From Candidatus Nitricoxidivorans perseverans (GTDB taxonomy: Bacteria; Pseudomonadota; Gammaproteobacteria; Burkholderiales; Rhodocyclaceae), in NCBI GenBank assembly GCA_030246985.1, contig CP107246.1, positions 870,282 to 934,281 on the forward strand: a DNA stretch of 64,000 nt, read 5' to 3'. The notes under the pieces were generated by a model. The model ran no database searches. It was not told where the DNA came from and worked only from the letters and a program-made list of their open reading frames with translations. Both the position numbers and the translations under genes were made by a program. This document shows, piece after piece, positions 8,675 to 17,179 of this stretch. Numbering within the stretch: the first letter of the stretch is position 1; every line of letters starts with the position of its first letter.

Positions 8675-11600
8675 TCACGCCTCGACGTCTGCGGCCGGCT
8701 GGCGGGCGGGCGCCAGGAAGGATCGGGCCGCTTCCGCGTCGACCGGCCTTCCCGTCAGGTAACCTTGGGCCAGATCGCAATGGCAATCGCGCAGATAGTC
8801 CTGCTGCTCCGGGGTCTCGATGCCCTCGGCGACGACATGGATGCCGAGGACGTGCGCCATGGAGACGATGGCATGCACGATGGCGGCGGCGTCGGCGTCG
8901 GCGCCGATCTCGGCGACGAAGGAACGGTCGATCTTCAGCACGTCGACAGGGAACCGCCGCAGATAGCTGAGCGAGGAATAGCCGGTGCCGAAATCGTCCA
9001 CCGCGATGCTGACGCCCATCGACTTGAGACTTTCGAGAATCCGGCTGGCGGCGGCGGGGTCGTGCATCAGCACGCTCTCGGTGACCTCCAGTTCCAGGCG
9101 CTCCGCCGGCAAGCCGGTTTCCGCCAGCACCGCCTGTACCGTGGCGACGAGGTCGCCGTGCTCGAACTGGAGGGCGGACACGTTGACGGCCATGCGCCCC
9201 GTCTCGAAGCCTTGCCGCCGCCAGGCCGCCATCTGAAGGCAGGCCGTCCGCAGCGCCCATTCGCCCAGATCGACGATCAGGTTGCTGCGCTCGGCGATGG
9301 GGATGAAGCGGCCCGGCGGGATCATGCCCTGCTCCGGATGCTGCCAGCGCATCAAGGCCTCGAAACCGCCCAACCGGCCGTCGGCGAGATGGAACTTGGG
9401 CTGGTAATAAAGCAATAGCTCGTTCCGCTCGATGGCGCGACGCAGGGCCGCCTCCACGTCGAGGTCTTCCCGGTAGCGATGGTCCATGTCGGCGGTGTAG
9501 AACCGGCAGCCGCCGCGCTCGACCTCCTTGGCGCGATACATGGCCACCTCGGCCTTGCGCAGCAGCTCGTCGATATCGTCGTGGTCGAACGGGAAAACGC
9601 TGGCGCCGATGCTGGCGGTGAGGAAGACCTCCCGGTCCCGGATGCGGACCGGCGCGGCCAGCGCGTCATTGATCCGGTCGGCGACGGCGACGATGTCCTG
9701 CACCAGTTCGGCATCGGGCAGCAGGATGACGAACTCATCGCCGCCTCGGCGGGTCAGGGTATCGCCTTCCTGGAGGGTATGTTGCAGGCGCAGCGCGGTT
9801 TCAAGCAGGATCGCATCGCCGGCGGCGTGGCCGAGGGTGTCGTTGATGCGCCGGAAATCATCCAGGTCGACGAGCAGGACGGCCACCAGCCGGTTTCGGC
9901 GCCGGGCGGCGACCAGCGCCTGCTGGAAGCGGTCGCGCACCAGAGCCTGGTTGGGCAGGGCGGTCAGGGCGTCGTGGGTATCCTGGTATTGCAGGCGCGC
10001 CTCGAACTGCTGGCGCTCGCGCTGGTCGCGGGCGACGACGGACCAGTAGTCCACCTCGCCGGCCTCGTCCTTGTGCGCCATGACCGTCTGCCATACGGGG
10101 ACATCCTCGCCCGAGCGCGCGCGCCAGAGGATCTCGCCCCGCCAGACGCCCGCCCGATCCGCCTGCGGCAGCATCCAGTTGAAGATCAGGTCCGTCATTT
10201 CCGGCGGATGGCAATCGGAGAGGATCAATCCTCCCGCGTCCTCGTCCTCGCGCAGGCCCAGCAGGCGCCGGGCGCAGGGGTTCAGGTAGGTGATGCCGGT
10301 GTCCCGGCCGATGAAAACGATGCACTCGTCCGAGCCATCGATCAGCGCCAGCATCCGTTCCGCGCGCAGCCGGTTTTCCCGCTCCGCCGAAATGTCGCGG
10401 ATCTGGGCCAGCAGGTGGTCGGGCTGCCCTTTGCCGTTCCGGCCCAGGGTAACCGTCGCTTGCGTCCAGAGGTAGCGGCCATCCCGACAGCGGTAGCGGA
10501 GATCGGCGGAAAAGCCGGGCGCGCGGCCCTCCAGCATGGCCTCTCGCCGCGGCTGGCTGGCGCGGTAATCCTCCGGATGGGCAATTTCCTGCACGGTGAG
10601 GGCGCGCAGTTCCTCCTCCGTGTAGCCGAACATGGCCGACAGCGTGTCGTTCACATAGAGGATGCGGCCTTCCAGGTCCGCGATGCCCATGCCGATCGGC
10701 GAATGCTCGAAGAGGATGCGGAAGCGCTGCTCGCTTTCCGCCAGCGCGCGCCGGTTTTCCCGGCTGAGGGTGACGTCGCGGCTGGTGCCGCGATAGCCGA
10801 GGAAGCGTCCGCCGCCGTCGAAGAACGGGCTGGCGCTCGTTTCCAGCGTCAGCGCGCGGCCGGTGCCGTGGCGGTAATTGCACTCCACTCGTATCATCGG
10901 TTCCTGGCGCATGAACTGTTCGCGCCAGATCGGCCCGAAGCGGCCGGCTTCCGCTTCCGACATGAAATTCAGCGGCGAGCGACCGATCACCTCCGCCGGC
11001 GCCAGGCCGAACAGGGTCTGCACGCTGTTGCTGGAATAGGTGAACAGGCCGGTGGCATCCACCTCCCAGACCCAGTCCACGGAATTGTCGAGGAAGCTGC
11101 GCGTCCGCGCCTCGCTGGCCTCCAGCGAACGCTCCACCTGCTCATGGACGGTGATGTCGCGCACGGTGGCGATGACGTGCCGCCGGCCGCCGAGGATCAC
11201 GGGGCTCAGGGCCACTTCCGCCGGGAATTCCCTGCCGTCCCGGCGCTGGGCATGGAAGCGGCGGCTGCCGCCCATCAGGCGCGCCGCCGGCTCCGCAAAG
11301 TAATCCGCCGCCAGCCGGGCATGCTCGCCGCGCATCCGTTCCGGCAACAGCCGGTGGTGGCTCATGCCCTTCATTTCTCCGGCGTCGTAGCCGAACATGT
11401 CGGCGGCGGCCGGATTGACCAGGACGATGCGGCTTAACGCATCCACCACCATGACGCCGTCCGGCGCAGCCTCGAAGAGGGCGGACAGGCCGGCCTCGCT
11501 GTGCCTCAGGGCCTTCTCGGCTTCCTCCATGCGCCGGAAGGGTTCGCATACCATGCCGACAAACAACGCTTGGTAGAGCTGGTAATAGGCGATGACCTTG

Positions 11601-12388
11601 CAGGCATGGCCCGCGAAATTGAAAAGATCGGCCGGCTCGCCATTAAGGGAGAGCAAGGACTCCGAGGCGATCATGGAAAGCAGGGCGAGCACCAGGGGAC
11701 GAAGCGCCAAGGGCGCCAGCGGCGGCGGACGAAGCGCTACGATCAGCAGAGCCGCGACGAACAAGGCGATGAGGACATATTCGGCCGCGATATTCAGCGG
11801 CGTCAGCCCCTGGCCGGCGACGAAGAACAGGCCGGAGGCGCCCTCGATGCCATGGGCGATGGCCGGCACGAGGGGAATGCAAACGGCCAGGGTAAGTCCC
11901 AGCGCCAGCGGGCGCAGGCCCGGCCGGCCGCCGACCCGCCAGGCCGAACTCACCGCCAGCAGCAGCACTAGCGCACTGGTGTAGCGGGCCGCCAGCCAGA
12001 AGGCGATTCCCTTCTCGACCGAGCCGGGCGTAAGCCAGAACGGCATGCCGGCATGGGACAGAAGGTGGGCGAGATCGAAGATCGCCACCGCCAGGAAGCC
12101 GCAGCCGACCAGCAGCGAGGTGGTGCCGCGGGTGCGGGGATACAGGCTCCAGCCGATGACGAATACCAGGCTGGCCACCGCCACGGCCATCGCTTCCATG
12201 ATCGAATGCAGCGCAAGGTAGCCCGAGTCGGGGACGGAAAGCGGCGGCATGACGGGAATGAGCAACAGCAGAGGCAGGCCGAGCCAGAGCAGCCACTGGC
12301 GCAGAGGCGGCAGCAGTACCGCCCGCCACTCTGCGCCGATGGCCGTCGTCGGTGCGATCCGCGTACCCAACGGATTTCGAAACTCCAT
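8675..12388 (-). CDS. MASE3-PAS-GGDEF-EAL cyclic-di-GMP enzyme
   Basis: 1237 aa from the preferred start. Membrane segments fill about residues 20-250 and fit a MASE3-type sensor. PAS domains follow at about 290-790. The GGDEF domain has an intact RRGGDEF (about 880) and the EAL domain an intact EALMRW (about 1010) with metal-site segments such as VDDFGTGYSS and LKIDRSF. Both synthesis and hydrolysis of cyclic-di-GMP are therefore possible. The ATG at 12388 is chosen because GAGGGGGG stands about 11 bases before it; a frame-compatible ATG 21 codons upstream lacks such a site. It is the first gene of a three-gene operon with the kinase and regulator, and divergent from another diguanylate cyclase. 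Confidence 0.92.
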   Translation of the reverse strand: MEFRNPLGTRIAPTTAIGAEWRAVLLPPLRQWLLWLGLPLLLLIPVMPPLSVPDSGYLALHSIMEAMAVAVASLVFVIGWSLYPRTRGTTSLLVGCGFLAVAIFDLAHLLSHAGMPFWLTPGSVEKGIAFWLAARYTSALVLLLAVSSAWRVGGRPGLRPLALGLTLAVCIPLVPAIAHGIEGASGLFFVAGQGLTPLNIAAEYVLIALFVAALLIVALRPPPLAPLALRPLVLALLSMIASESLLSLNGEPADLFNFAGHACKVIAYYQLYQALFVGMVCEPFRRMEEAEKALRHSEAGLSALFEAAPDGVMVVDALSRIVLVNPAAADMFGYDAGEMKGMSHHRLLPERMRGEHARLAADYFAEPAARLMGGSRRFHAQRRDGREFPAEVALSPVILGGRRHVIATVRDITVHEQVERSLEASEARTRSFLDNSVDWVWEVDATGLFTYSSNSVQTLFGLAPAEVIGRSPLNFMSEAEAGRFGPIWREQFMRQEPMIRVECNYRHGTGRALTLETSASPFFDGGGRFLGYRGTSRDVTLSRENRRALAESEQRFRILFEHSPIGMGIADLEGRILYVNDTLSAMFGYTEEELRALTVQEIAHPEDYRASQPRREAMLEGRAPGFSADLRYRCRDGRYLWTQATVTLGRNGKGQPDHLLAQIRDISAERENRLRAERMLALIDGSDECIVFIGRDTGITYLNPCARRLLGLREDEDAGGLILSDCHPPEMTDLIFNWMLPQADRAGVWRGEILWRARSGEDVPVWQTVMAHKDEAGEVDYWSVVARDQRERQQFEARLQYQDTHDALTALPNQALVRDRFQQALVAARRRNRLVAVLLVDLDDFRRINDTLGHAAGDAILLETALRLQHTLQEGDTLTRRGGDEFVILLPDAELVQDIVAVADRINDALAAPVRIRDREVFLTASIGASVFPFDHDDIDELLRKAEVAMYRAKEVERGGCRFYTADMDHRYREDLDVEAALRRAIERNELLLYYQPKFHLADGRLGGFEALMRWQHPEQGMIPPGRFIPIAERSNLIVDLGEWALRTACLQMAAWRRQGFETGRMAVNVSALQFEHGDLVATVQAVLAETGLPAERLELEVTESVLMHDPAAASRILESLKSMGVSIAVDDFGTGYSSLSYLRRFPVDVLKIDRSFVAEIGADADAAAIVHAIVSMAHVLGIHVVAEGIETPEQQDYLRDCHCDLAQGYLTGRPVDAEAARSFLAPARQPAADVEA

Positions 12389-12579
12389 CGTCCGGCGATC
12401 CCCCCTCAGATCCAGCTTTTCATACTGATCCGGGACACTCCATTTGCGCAATCGGGGGCCGCCTCTTCATGCGGAAGGCAATCCTTACGGAAAGGTCGGA
12501 TTTGCCTGAATCAAAAACCGGCGATGGTAGGATGTTGCTTGTATTAGGATGGCAAATTTTCAGCGGCGGCTGCAAGGAC

Positions 12580-13740
12580 GTGCGAACAACAAACCTGAAA
12601 AACCTGTGGCACAACGCCCTGGCGACGATCCTGGTCGAGATGAATCCTCAGGAGATCGGCTGGCTGCTGCGTTCGCGCGACCACATCTCCCTGCTCGCCA
12701 GCCGGCGGACGACCATGATCGTCTCGCGCGTGCGGCTCATCGCCGCCCTGTTCGCCGTGCTGACGCCGCTATGGATCGTCGTCGATATCGTCGCCTTCCC
12801 GCGGGAGGTCTGGCTGGGGCTTGTCACGGCCCGGCTGGCCGCCACCGCCGCCTTCGCCGCCATACTGCTGCTGGCGCAGCGCATGGACACCATGGACGAC
12901 GCCTATCGCGCCCTCGGCATGCTGCTGGCCGTGCCCACCTTCTTTTTCCTGTTCTCCTACCACCACATGGTCCAGTTCGACCTGACCGGCGTGCAGGCGG
13001 CCTTCGCGGCAGGCTACGCCTTCCTGCCCTTCGTCATGCTCGCCGGGCTGTCGATGTTCCCGCTGACCCTGTTCGAGAGCCTGGCCTTCGCCACGCCGAT
13101 GCTGATCATGCAGATCGTGGCGGCGGTCACCGAGCTGCCGGTGCTCAACTGGCCGACTTTCGTGGCCTCCTTCTGGCTGCTGTTGCTGATCACCGCCGTC
13201 GCATCCCTGTCCGGCATCTCGCAGCTGGCTTTCATGATCGTGCTGGTGCGCGAGGCGATCCGCGACAATCTGACCGGCTGTTTTTCCCGCAACAGCGGCG
13301 AGGAGTTGCTCGACTTGCAGTTCGTCATCGCCGACCGCGGCGACGCGCCGATGTCGCTGGCCTTCATCGATCTCGACCATTTCAAGCAGATCAACGACCG
13401 CTTCGGCCACGATGCCGGCGACCGGGCCCTGATCGCGGCTTCCGCCGCCATTCGCGGCAACTTGCGCACGGGCGACATGCTGGTGCGTTGGGGCGGCGAG
13501 GAATTCCTCCTGATCATGCCCAATACCGATACGCCCCAGGCCTGCGTCGCCCTGGCGCGGCTGCGCGCCGCCGGGTTCGGCCGGCGGCCGGACGGCGCCC
13601 CGCTCACCGCCAGCATCGGCCTCGCAGAACGCCGGGGCGACTGCGCCGAAAGCTGGCAGCAACTGGTGGAAATGGCGGACACGCGCATGTATGCCGCCAA
13701 GGAAGGCGGCCGCGACCGCATCGCAGGCTGCCACACCTGA
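12580..13740 (+). CDS. Membrane diguanylate cyclase (GGDEF)
   Basis: About 386 aa from a GTG start preceded closely by AAGGA. An in-frame ATG at 12532 and one at 12640 (MNPQEIGW) are alternatives, and the start is uncertain. Around six hydrophobic segments occupy about residues 45-215 (an unclassified membrane sensor). The cyclase domain begins at DNLTGCFSRNSGEELL and has LAFIDLDHFKQINDRFGHDAGD and the active-site RWGGEEF (about 305). No obvious inhibitory-site RxxD precedes it. It is divergent from the GGDEF-EAL operon, so the two may share a promoter region and act on the same second-messenger pool. Confidence 0.88.
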   Translation: MRTTNLKNLWHNALATILVEMNPQEIGWLLRSRDHISLLASRRTTMIVSRVRLIAALFAVLTPLWIVVDIVAFPREVWLGLVTARLAATAAFAAILLLAQRMDTMDDAYRALGMLLAVPTFFFLFSYHHMVQFDLTGVQAAFAAGYAFLPFVMLAGLSMFPLTLFESLAFATPMLIMQIVAAVTELPVLNWPTFVASFWLLLLITAVASLSGISQLAFMIVLVREAIRDNLTGCFSRNSGEELLDLQFVIADRGDAPMSLAFIDLDHFKQINDRFGHDAGDRALIAASAAIRGNLRTGDMLVRWGGEEFLLIMPNTDTPQACVALARLRAAGFGRRPDGAPLTASIGLAERRGDCAESWQQLVEMADTRMYAAKEGGRDRIAGCHT

Positions 13741-13783
13741 ACACGCCGGACTGTCGGCGCGGACGGCATCGTCGATGCTGGAA

Positions 13784-14386
13784 TTATCCGACCACGGTGA
13801 CGTGCTGCTCGTGGCGAAGGGCGGACTCCGGATGGAACAGCCCGGCCAGAGTACTGCTCAGGGTCTTGATCGCTTCCGGCGACTCGATGTCCATGGTCTG
13901 GTCAATCACCCAGAGACGATCCTTTTCAGGCAGGATTTCCCGCAGACAGGCGGCGAAGTAGCGTCGAAAGCCGAAATCGGGACCGTCGGCGCCGTAGTCG
14001 AATTCGGCATACTCGCCGCTTCTGCGGTTGAAGAGATCGACGAAGCCCCGGCGGCAGGCGCCCGGTTCGACGCTGGACAGCAGCATCCCGTTGTTCTCCT
14101 CGACGATCTCGGAGAGCCTTTTGGCCAGCGCGGCGGTGAACTCGGCGCGCCGGCCCGGATCGAGTTCCCGGTGGGCGATACGATCCGCCGCCAGAGCCAT
14201 GAAGACGAGAAACTCGCAGACGAAGTCGAAATAGGGCCGGCCGATGTCGATATCGTAGTCGGCCCTGCGCATGCGCTTGATCGACTCGATGGCCAGCTTC
14301 CAGGCCAGCACGGCCACCACCGAGGCCAGCGTCGCGGGGGAACGCCGGCCCTTGGCGTGGAAGCGGTTGCGGACGCGGATAGCCAA
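13784..14386 (-). CDS. Conserved hypothetical protein in the rspA cluster
   Basis: 200 aa, starting at a TTG that immediately follows the rspA stop (TGATTG). An AAGG about 10 bases upstream suggests coupled translation. The sequence is mainly helical and soluble. Recognisable segments are ESIKRMRRADYDIDIGRPY, a middle part rich in acidic residues, and a C-terminal DRLWVIDQTMDIESPEAIK. I do not recognise a family. Its place as the last gene of a four-gene leftward cluster divergent from dsrA suggests a role tied to sulfur metabolism, but nothing in the sequence gives an activity. The GGDEF gene on the other strand ends 43 bp away. Confidence 0.7.
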   Translation of the reverse strand: MAIRVRNRFHAKGRRSPATLASVVAVLAWKLAIESIKRMRRADYDIDIGRPYFDFVCEFLVFMALAADRIAHRELDPGRRAEFTAALAKRLSEIVEENNGMLLSSVEPGACRRGFVDLFNRRSGEYAEFDYGADGPDFGFRRYFAACLREILPEKDRLWVIDQTMDIESPEAIKTLSSTLAGLFHPESALRHEQHVTVVG

Positions 14387-14719
14387 TCAGTAGCCAGCCT
14401 TGCCGTAGGGCTTCGGCAGTCCCGCGATCTTTACCGCTTGTTTGGCCGGGCCGTCGTGCGGGAACAGGTCGTACATCTTCTTGGAATCCGCGCCAGGCAT
14501 GACCGTCTCCATGTCCTTCATGAAATTGCGGAAATTCGGCGTCTTGCCGTCTTCCTGAAACTTTTCGCGGAAGTAGTTGATGACCGTCCAATGATCGTCG
14601 GTCAGCGCGATGCCTTCCGCCTCGGCGATCACCGCCACAGCCTCCTCTGAAAAGTCCGGCTCCAGCAGGAAGCCGTAGTCGTCGACCTCTTTTTCTTCAC
14701 CATTGATGACGTAGCCCAT
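14387..14719 (-). CDS. DsrC-family protein without redox cysteines (RspA type)
   Basis: 110 aa from the ATG at 14719, which has AAAGGAGAG 8 bases upstream. The whole DsrC/TusE fold is recognisable: INGEEKEVDDYGFLLEP at the N-terminus, TDDHWTVINYFREKFQ in the middle and KQAVKIAGLPKP at the end. In true DsrC the last block carries two cysteines (ACKIAGLPKP and a penultimate Cys). Here the first is Val and the tail is YGKAGY, so both are missing. Published classification of the family separates DsrC (two Cys), TusE (one) and RspA (none); this fits RspA. A sulfur-carrier role is excluded; a binding or regulatory role is an inference. Confidence 0.88.
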   Translation of the reverse strand: MGYVINGEEKEVDDYGFLLEPDFSEEAVAVIAEAEGIALTDDHWTVINYFREKFQEDGKTPNFRNFMKDMETVMPGADSKKMYDLFPHDGPAKQAVKIAGLPKPYGKAGY

Positions 14720-14755
14720 AAGGTTCTCTCCTTTCACTTAGTGATCACGAAAAAA

Positions 14756-15364
14756 TCATTTCCCGACGGCGACGACCGACCGGTGCGGCACGAATATCCC
14801 GCAGCCGCGCTTGCGCTCGCCGCCCAACCCTTCGCGCTGCACCCGCAGCGATTCCTCCTCGCCGATCCCGTGCAGCATCAGGCTGAAACCGCTCCAGACC
14901 GTCCCGCTGCCCGATCCTTTCCGGGACTTGCCGCAAAGCATGGGAACGGAGACGCCCATCGCCGCGAGAAGCCACTTGCATGTCTCCACGAAGAGGACTT
15001 CGTCCTCCTCCTCCACGGTGACGAAGGAAGAATACAACACACTGGCCGGCGCCAGCTCGCGAGCCCTGGCCGCCCCAACCGTCACCTCGCCGCCCAGGTC
15101 GAGGCGCGCGCCGGAGAGTCGCGAGGCCTTCGCCAGCCGTCCGCGCGACAGGCGCAGGATCAGGTGGGAGTGCCGCGACAGGGTAATCTCGCCCGTGCCC
15201 GTATCGGAGCCGACGCGATGCAGGGGATGAATGCCGGCCGCCGGCTCGTCGGCCAGCCAAGGCAGACAGCCGCAAACCTGACGAAAGAGGGGATCGGCAT
15301 AGTCCGCCGTCACACTCCGCCCGGAAAGGGCGAAGGAGAGGTCCAGGATGTCGTCGTCGCTCAT
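14756..15364 (-). CDS. Orphan Cas6/Cmx6-like RAMP protein
   Basis: 202 aa. The ATG at 15364 overlaps the stop of the preceding gene (ATGA). The order of segments matches the Cas6/Cmx6 family: LDLSFALSGRSV, CLPWLADEPAAGIHPLH, a central LFVETCKWLLAAMGV with LCGKS, SGFSLMLHGIGEEESLRVQ, and the glycine-rich loop GLGGERKRGCGIFVPH near the C-terminus. In CRISPR Cas6 enzymes the first motif usually carries a His (recalled as DH-x-Y); here the same place reads ADYAD, so the catalytic His may be absent. No CRISPR array or other cas gene is visible. The assignment rests on motif memory, not a search. Confidence 0.72.
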   Translation of the reverse strand: MSDDDILDLSFALSGRSVTADYADPLFRQVCGCLPWLADEPAAGIHPLHRVGSDTGTGEITLSRHSHLILRLSRGRLAKASRLSGARLDLGGEVTVGAARARELAPASVLYSSFVTVEEEDEVLFVETCKWLLAAMGVSVPMLCGKSRKGSGSGTVWSGFSLMLHGIGEEESLRVQREGLGGERKRGCGIFVPHRSVVAVGK

Positions 15365-15576
15365 TCGATAGGCTGCCGCTGCGCCCATTCGGCCATGGCC
15401 GCGGCGAAGCGCCGCGCCGTCAGCGGATCGATGTCGAAAATGGTGAATCGGCTTCCTTCCCGGATGCGCAGGCGCAGCATGGGCATGCCGCCCGCCTCGA
15501 ACTCGATCTGCTGGAGCTCGATTTCCTGGTTGCCGATGGGAACCCTGAACTTGTCCAGGCGGGTAATCTTGTCCAC
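15361..15576 (-). CDS. Small conserved hypothetical protein, first gene of rspA cluster
   Basis: 71 aa with a GTG start. It is soluble and mixed alpha/beta, with VPIGNQEIELQQIEF, RFTIFDIDPLTARRFAAAM and EWAQR. I do not recognise the family. The stop overlaps the start of the Cas6-like gene by 4 bp, so the two are translationally coupled. It is the promoter-proximal gene of the cluster, divergent from dsrA across 276 bp. Confidence 0.65.
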   Translation of the reverse strand: MDKITRLDKFRVPIGNQEIELQQIEFEAGGMPMLRLRIREGSRFTIFDIDPLTARRFAAAMAEWAQRQPIE

Positions 15577-15674
15577 GGAAGGTCTTGTGCGCCGATATAT
15601 GGGTGGGGCACTATCGCACCGTCGATGGACATGCGACCATTACCGCGTTGGCGTGCCGGGGCATACTTCTTTCG

Positions 15675-15690
15675 GGTAGGTTACCCTACC
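15675..15690. promoter_or_regulatory. Inverted repeat between the divergent rspA cluster and dsrA
   Basis: GGTAGG-TTAC-CCTACC, a perfect 6-bp inverted repeat in the middle of the 276-bp divergent region (15577-15852). A CTACC element recurs at 15710-15714. This is the best candidate for a regulator site controlling dsr and the divergent cluster. Nothing else distinct is seen in this region apart from the dsrA ribosome binding site (GAGGAG, about 10 bases before the ATG). Confidence 0.35.
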
Positions 15691-15852
15691 CCCTCCGAAG
15701 CATTCAATCTACCTGCCGGGGGTATGGTGCCCGACGCCAGCCCTCCTTAACATCGCTTCGACTCGGAACTCAAGGTTGCCCGTACGATCCGCCACGATAT
15801 GCGTGGGGCGTGACGGGTTTCCCCCCAACAGCCCAGAAAGAGGAGACGTCTC

Positions 15853-17148
15853 ATGGCCAAGCCGATGCATCCCACCCCCCTGCTGGACGAGCTCGAAAAA
15901 GGCCCCTGGCCGAGCTTCGTCACCGGCCTCAAGCGCCTGGCGAAAGACAACGACATGGCGGTCGACCTGCTCGGCCAGCTGGAGCATTCCTACGAGACCC
16001 GCATGGGTCACTGGAAGGGCGGCACGCTCGGCGTCGTCGGCTACGGCGGCGGCATCATCCCGCGCTTCTCCGAGATCAAGAATCCGGACGGCAGCTACAA
16101 GTTTCCCGATGCCGGCGAATTCCACACGCTGCGCATCATGCCGGCCGCCGGCATGCATTACGACACGGGCACGCTTCGCCAGATGTGCGACATCTGGCAG
16201 GAGCACGGCTCCGGCCTGATCGCGCTGCACGGCCAGTCCGGCGACATCATGTTCCAGGGCGCGTCCAACGAGAATGTCCAGAAGGCTTTCGACGCGTTCA
16301 ACGAGATGGGCTTCGATCTCGGCGGCGCCGGCCCGGCCCTGCGCACCTCCGCTTCCTGCATCGGCGCCGCGCGCTGCGAGCAGTCCTGCTTCGACGAAGC
16401 CAAGGCGCACCACCTCGTCATCAACAAGTTCCTGGACGACCTGCACCGCCCGGCGCTGCCCTACAAGTTCAAGTTCAAGTTCTCCGGCTGCCCGAACGAC
16501 TGCACGAACTCCATCCAGCGCTCCGACTTCGCCACCATCGGCACCTGGCGCGACAACATCCAGACCGATGACGCGCTGGGCAAGAAGTGGTTCGCCAAGC
16601 ACGGCATGAACGAGCTGGTCAACGATGTCATCGGCATGTGCCCGACCCGCGCCCTCCAGATCAAGGCGACCAAGGACGTCAGGAAGTCCGCCGAGATTTC
16701 CAGCGTCGCGCTGGACGAAGCGCAGTCCCTGGAAGTCGACAACAAGAGCTGCGTGCGCTGCATGCACTGCATCAACGTCATGACCGGCGCCCTGGCGCCC
16801 GGCAAGGACAGGGGCGTGTGCATCCTGATCGGCGGCAAGAGCGTTCTGAAGATCGGCGCCACCATGGGCTCCCTCATCGTCCCCTTCATGCGACTCAAGA
16901 CGGACGAGGATTGGGAGAATTATCTCGACCTGGGTCAGCGCGTGATCGACTTCTTTGCGGAAAACGCCCTCGAGCACGAGCGCACCGGCGAGATGATCGA
17001 GCGCATCGGCCTGGCCAACTTCCTGGAAGGCATCGAAGTCGAAATCGACCCCAACATGATCAACCGGCCGCGCATGAATCCCTACGCCAACATGGCGGGC
17101 TGGGACGAGGAAGTGGCGAAAGCCGAGGCCCGCAAGGCGGCTGCCTGA
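15853..17148 (+). CDS. dsrA: Dissimilatory sulfite reductase alpha subunit (oxidative type)
   Basis: 431 aa. Together with DsrB it holds siroheme and [4Fe-4S] centres and, in sulfur oxidisers, releases sulfite from DsrC-bound sulfur in the cytoplasm. The siroheme/cluster motif is split over SCIGAARCEQSC (about residues 174-185) and SGCPNDC (about 213-219). An inserted ferredoxin domain follows, with SCVRCMHC (about 299-306). ATG start with a strong GAGGAG site. First gene of a compact 15-gene locus on the plus strand; the gap to dsrB is 31 bp. Confidence 0.97.
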   Translation: MAKPMHPTPLLDELEKGPWPSFVTGLKRLAKDNDMAVDLLGQLEHSYETRMGHWKGGTLGVVGYGGGIIPRFSEIKNPDGSYKFPDAGEFHTLRIMPAAGMHYDTGTLRQMCDIWQEHGSGLIALHGQSGDIMFQGASNENVQKAFDAFNEMGFDLGGAGPALRTSASCIGAARCEQSCFDEAKAHHLVINKFLDDLHRPALPYKFKFKFSGCPNDCTNSIQRSDFATIGTWRDNIQTDDALGKKWFAKHGMNELVNDVIGMCPTRALQIKATKDVRKSAEISSVALDEAQSLEVDNKSCVRCMHCINVMTGALAPGKDRGVCILIGGKSVLKIGATMGSLIVPFMRLKTDEDWENYLDLGQRVIDFFAENALEHERTGEMIERIGLANFLEGIEVEIDPNMINRPRMNPYANMAGWDEEVAKAEARKAAA

Positions 17149-17179
17149 TCCAAACGAATACTGACGGAGACAGACGAAA

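Noticed and set aside
13740-15852. CRISPR array near the Cas6-like gene
   Set aside because: No regularly spaced direct repeats are present here or elsewhere in the window, and there are no other cas genes.
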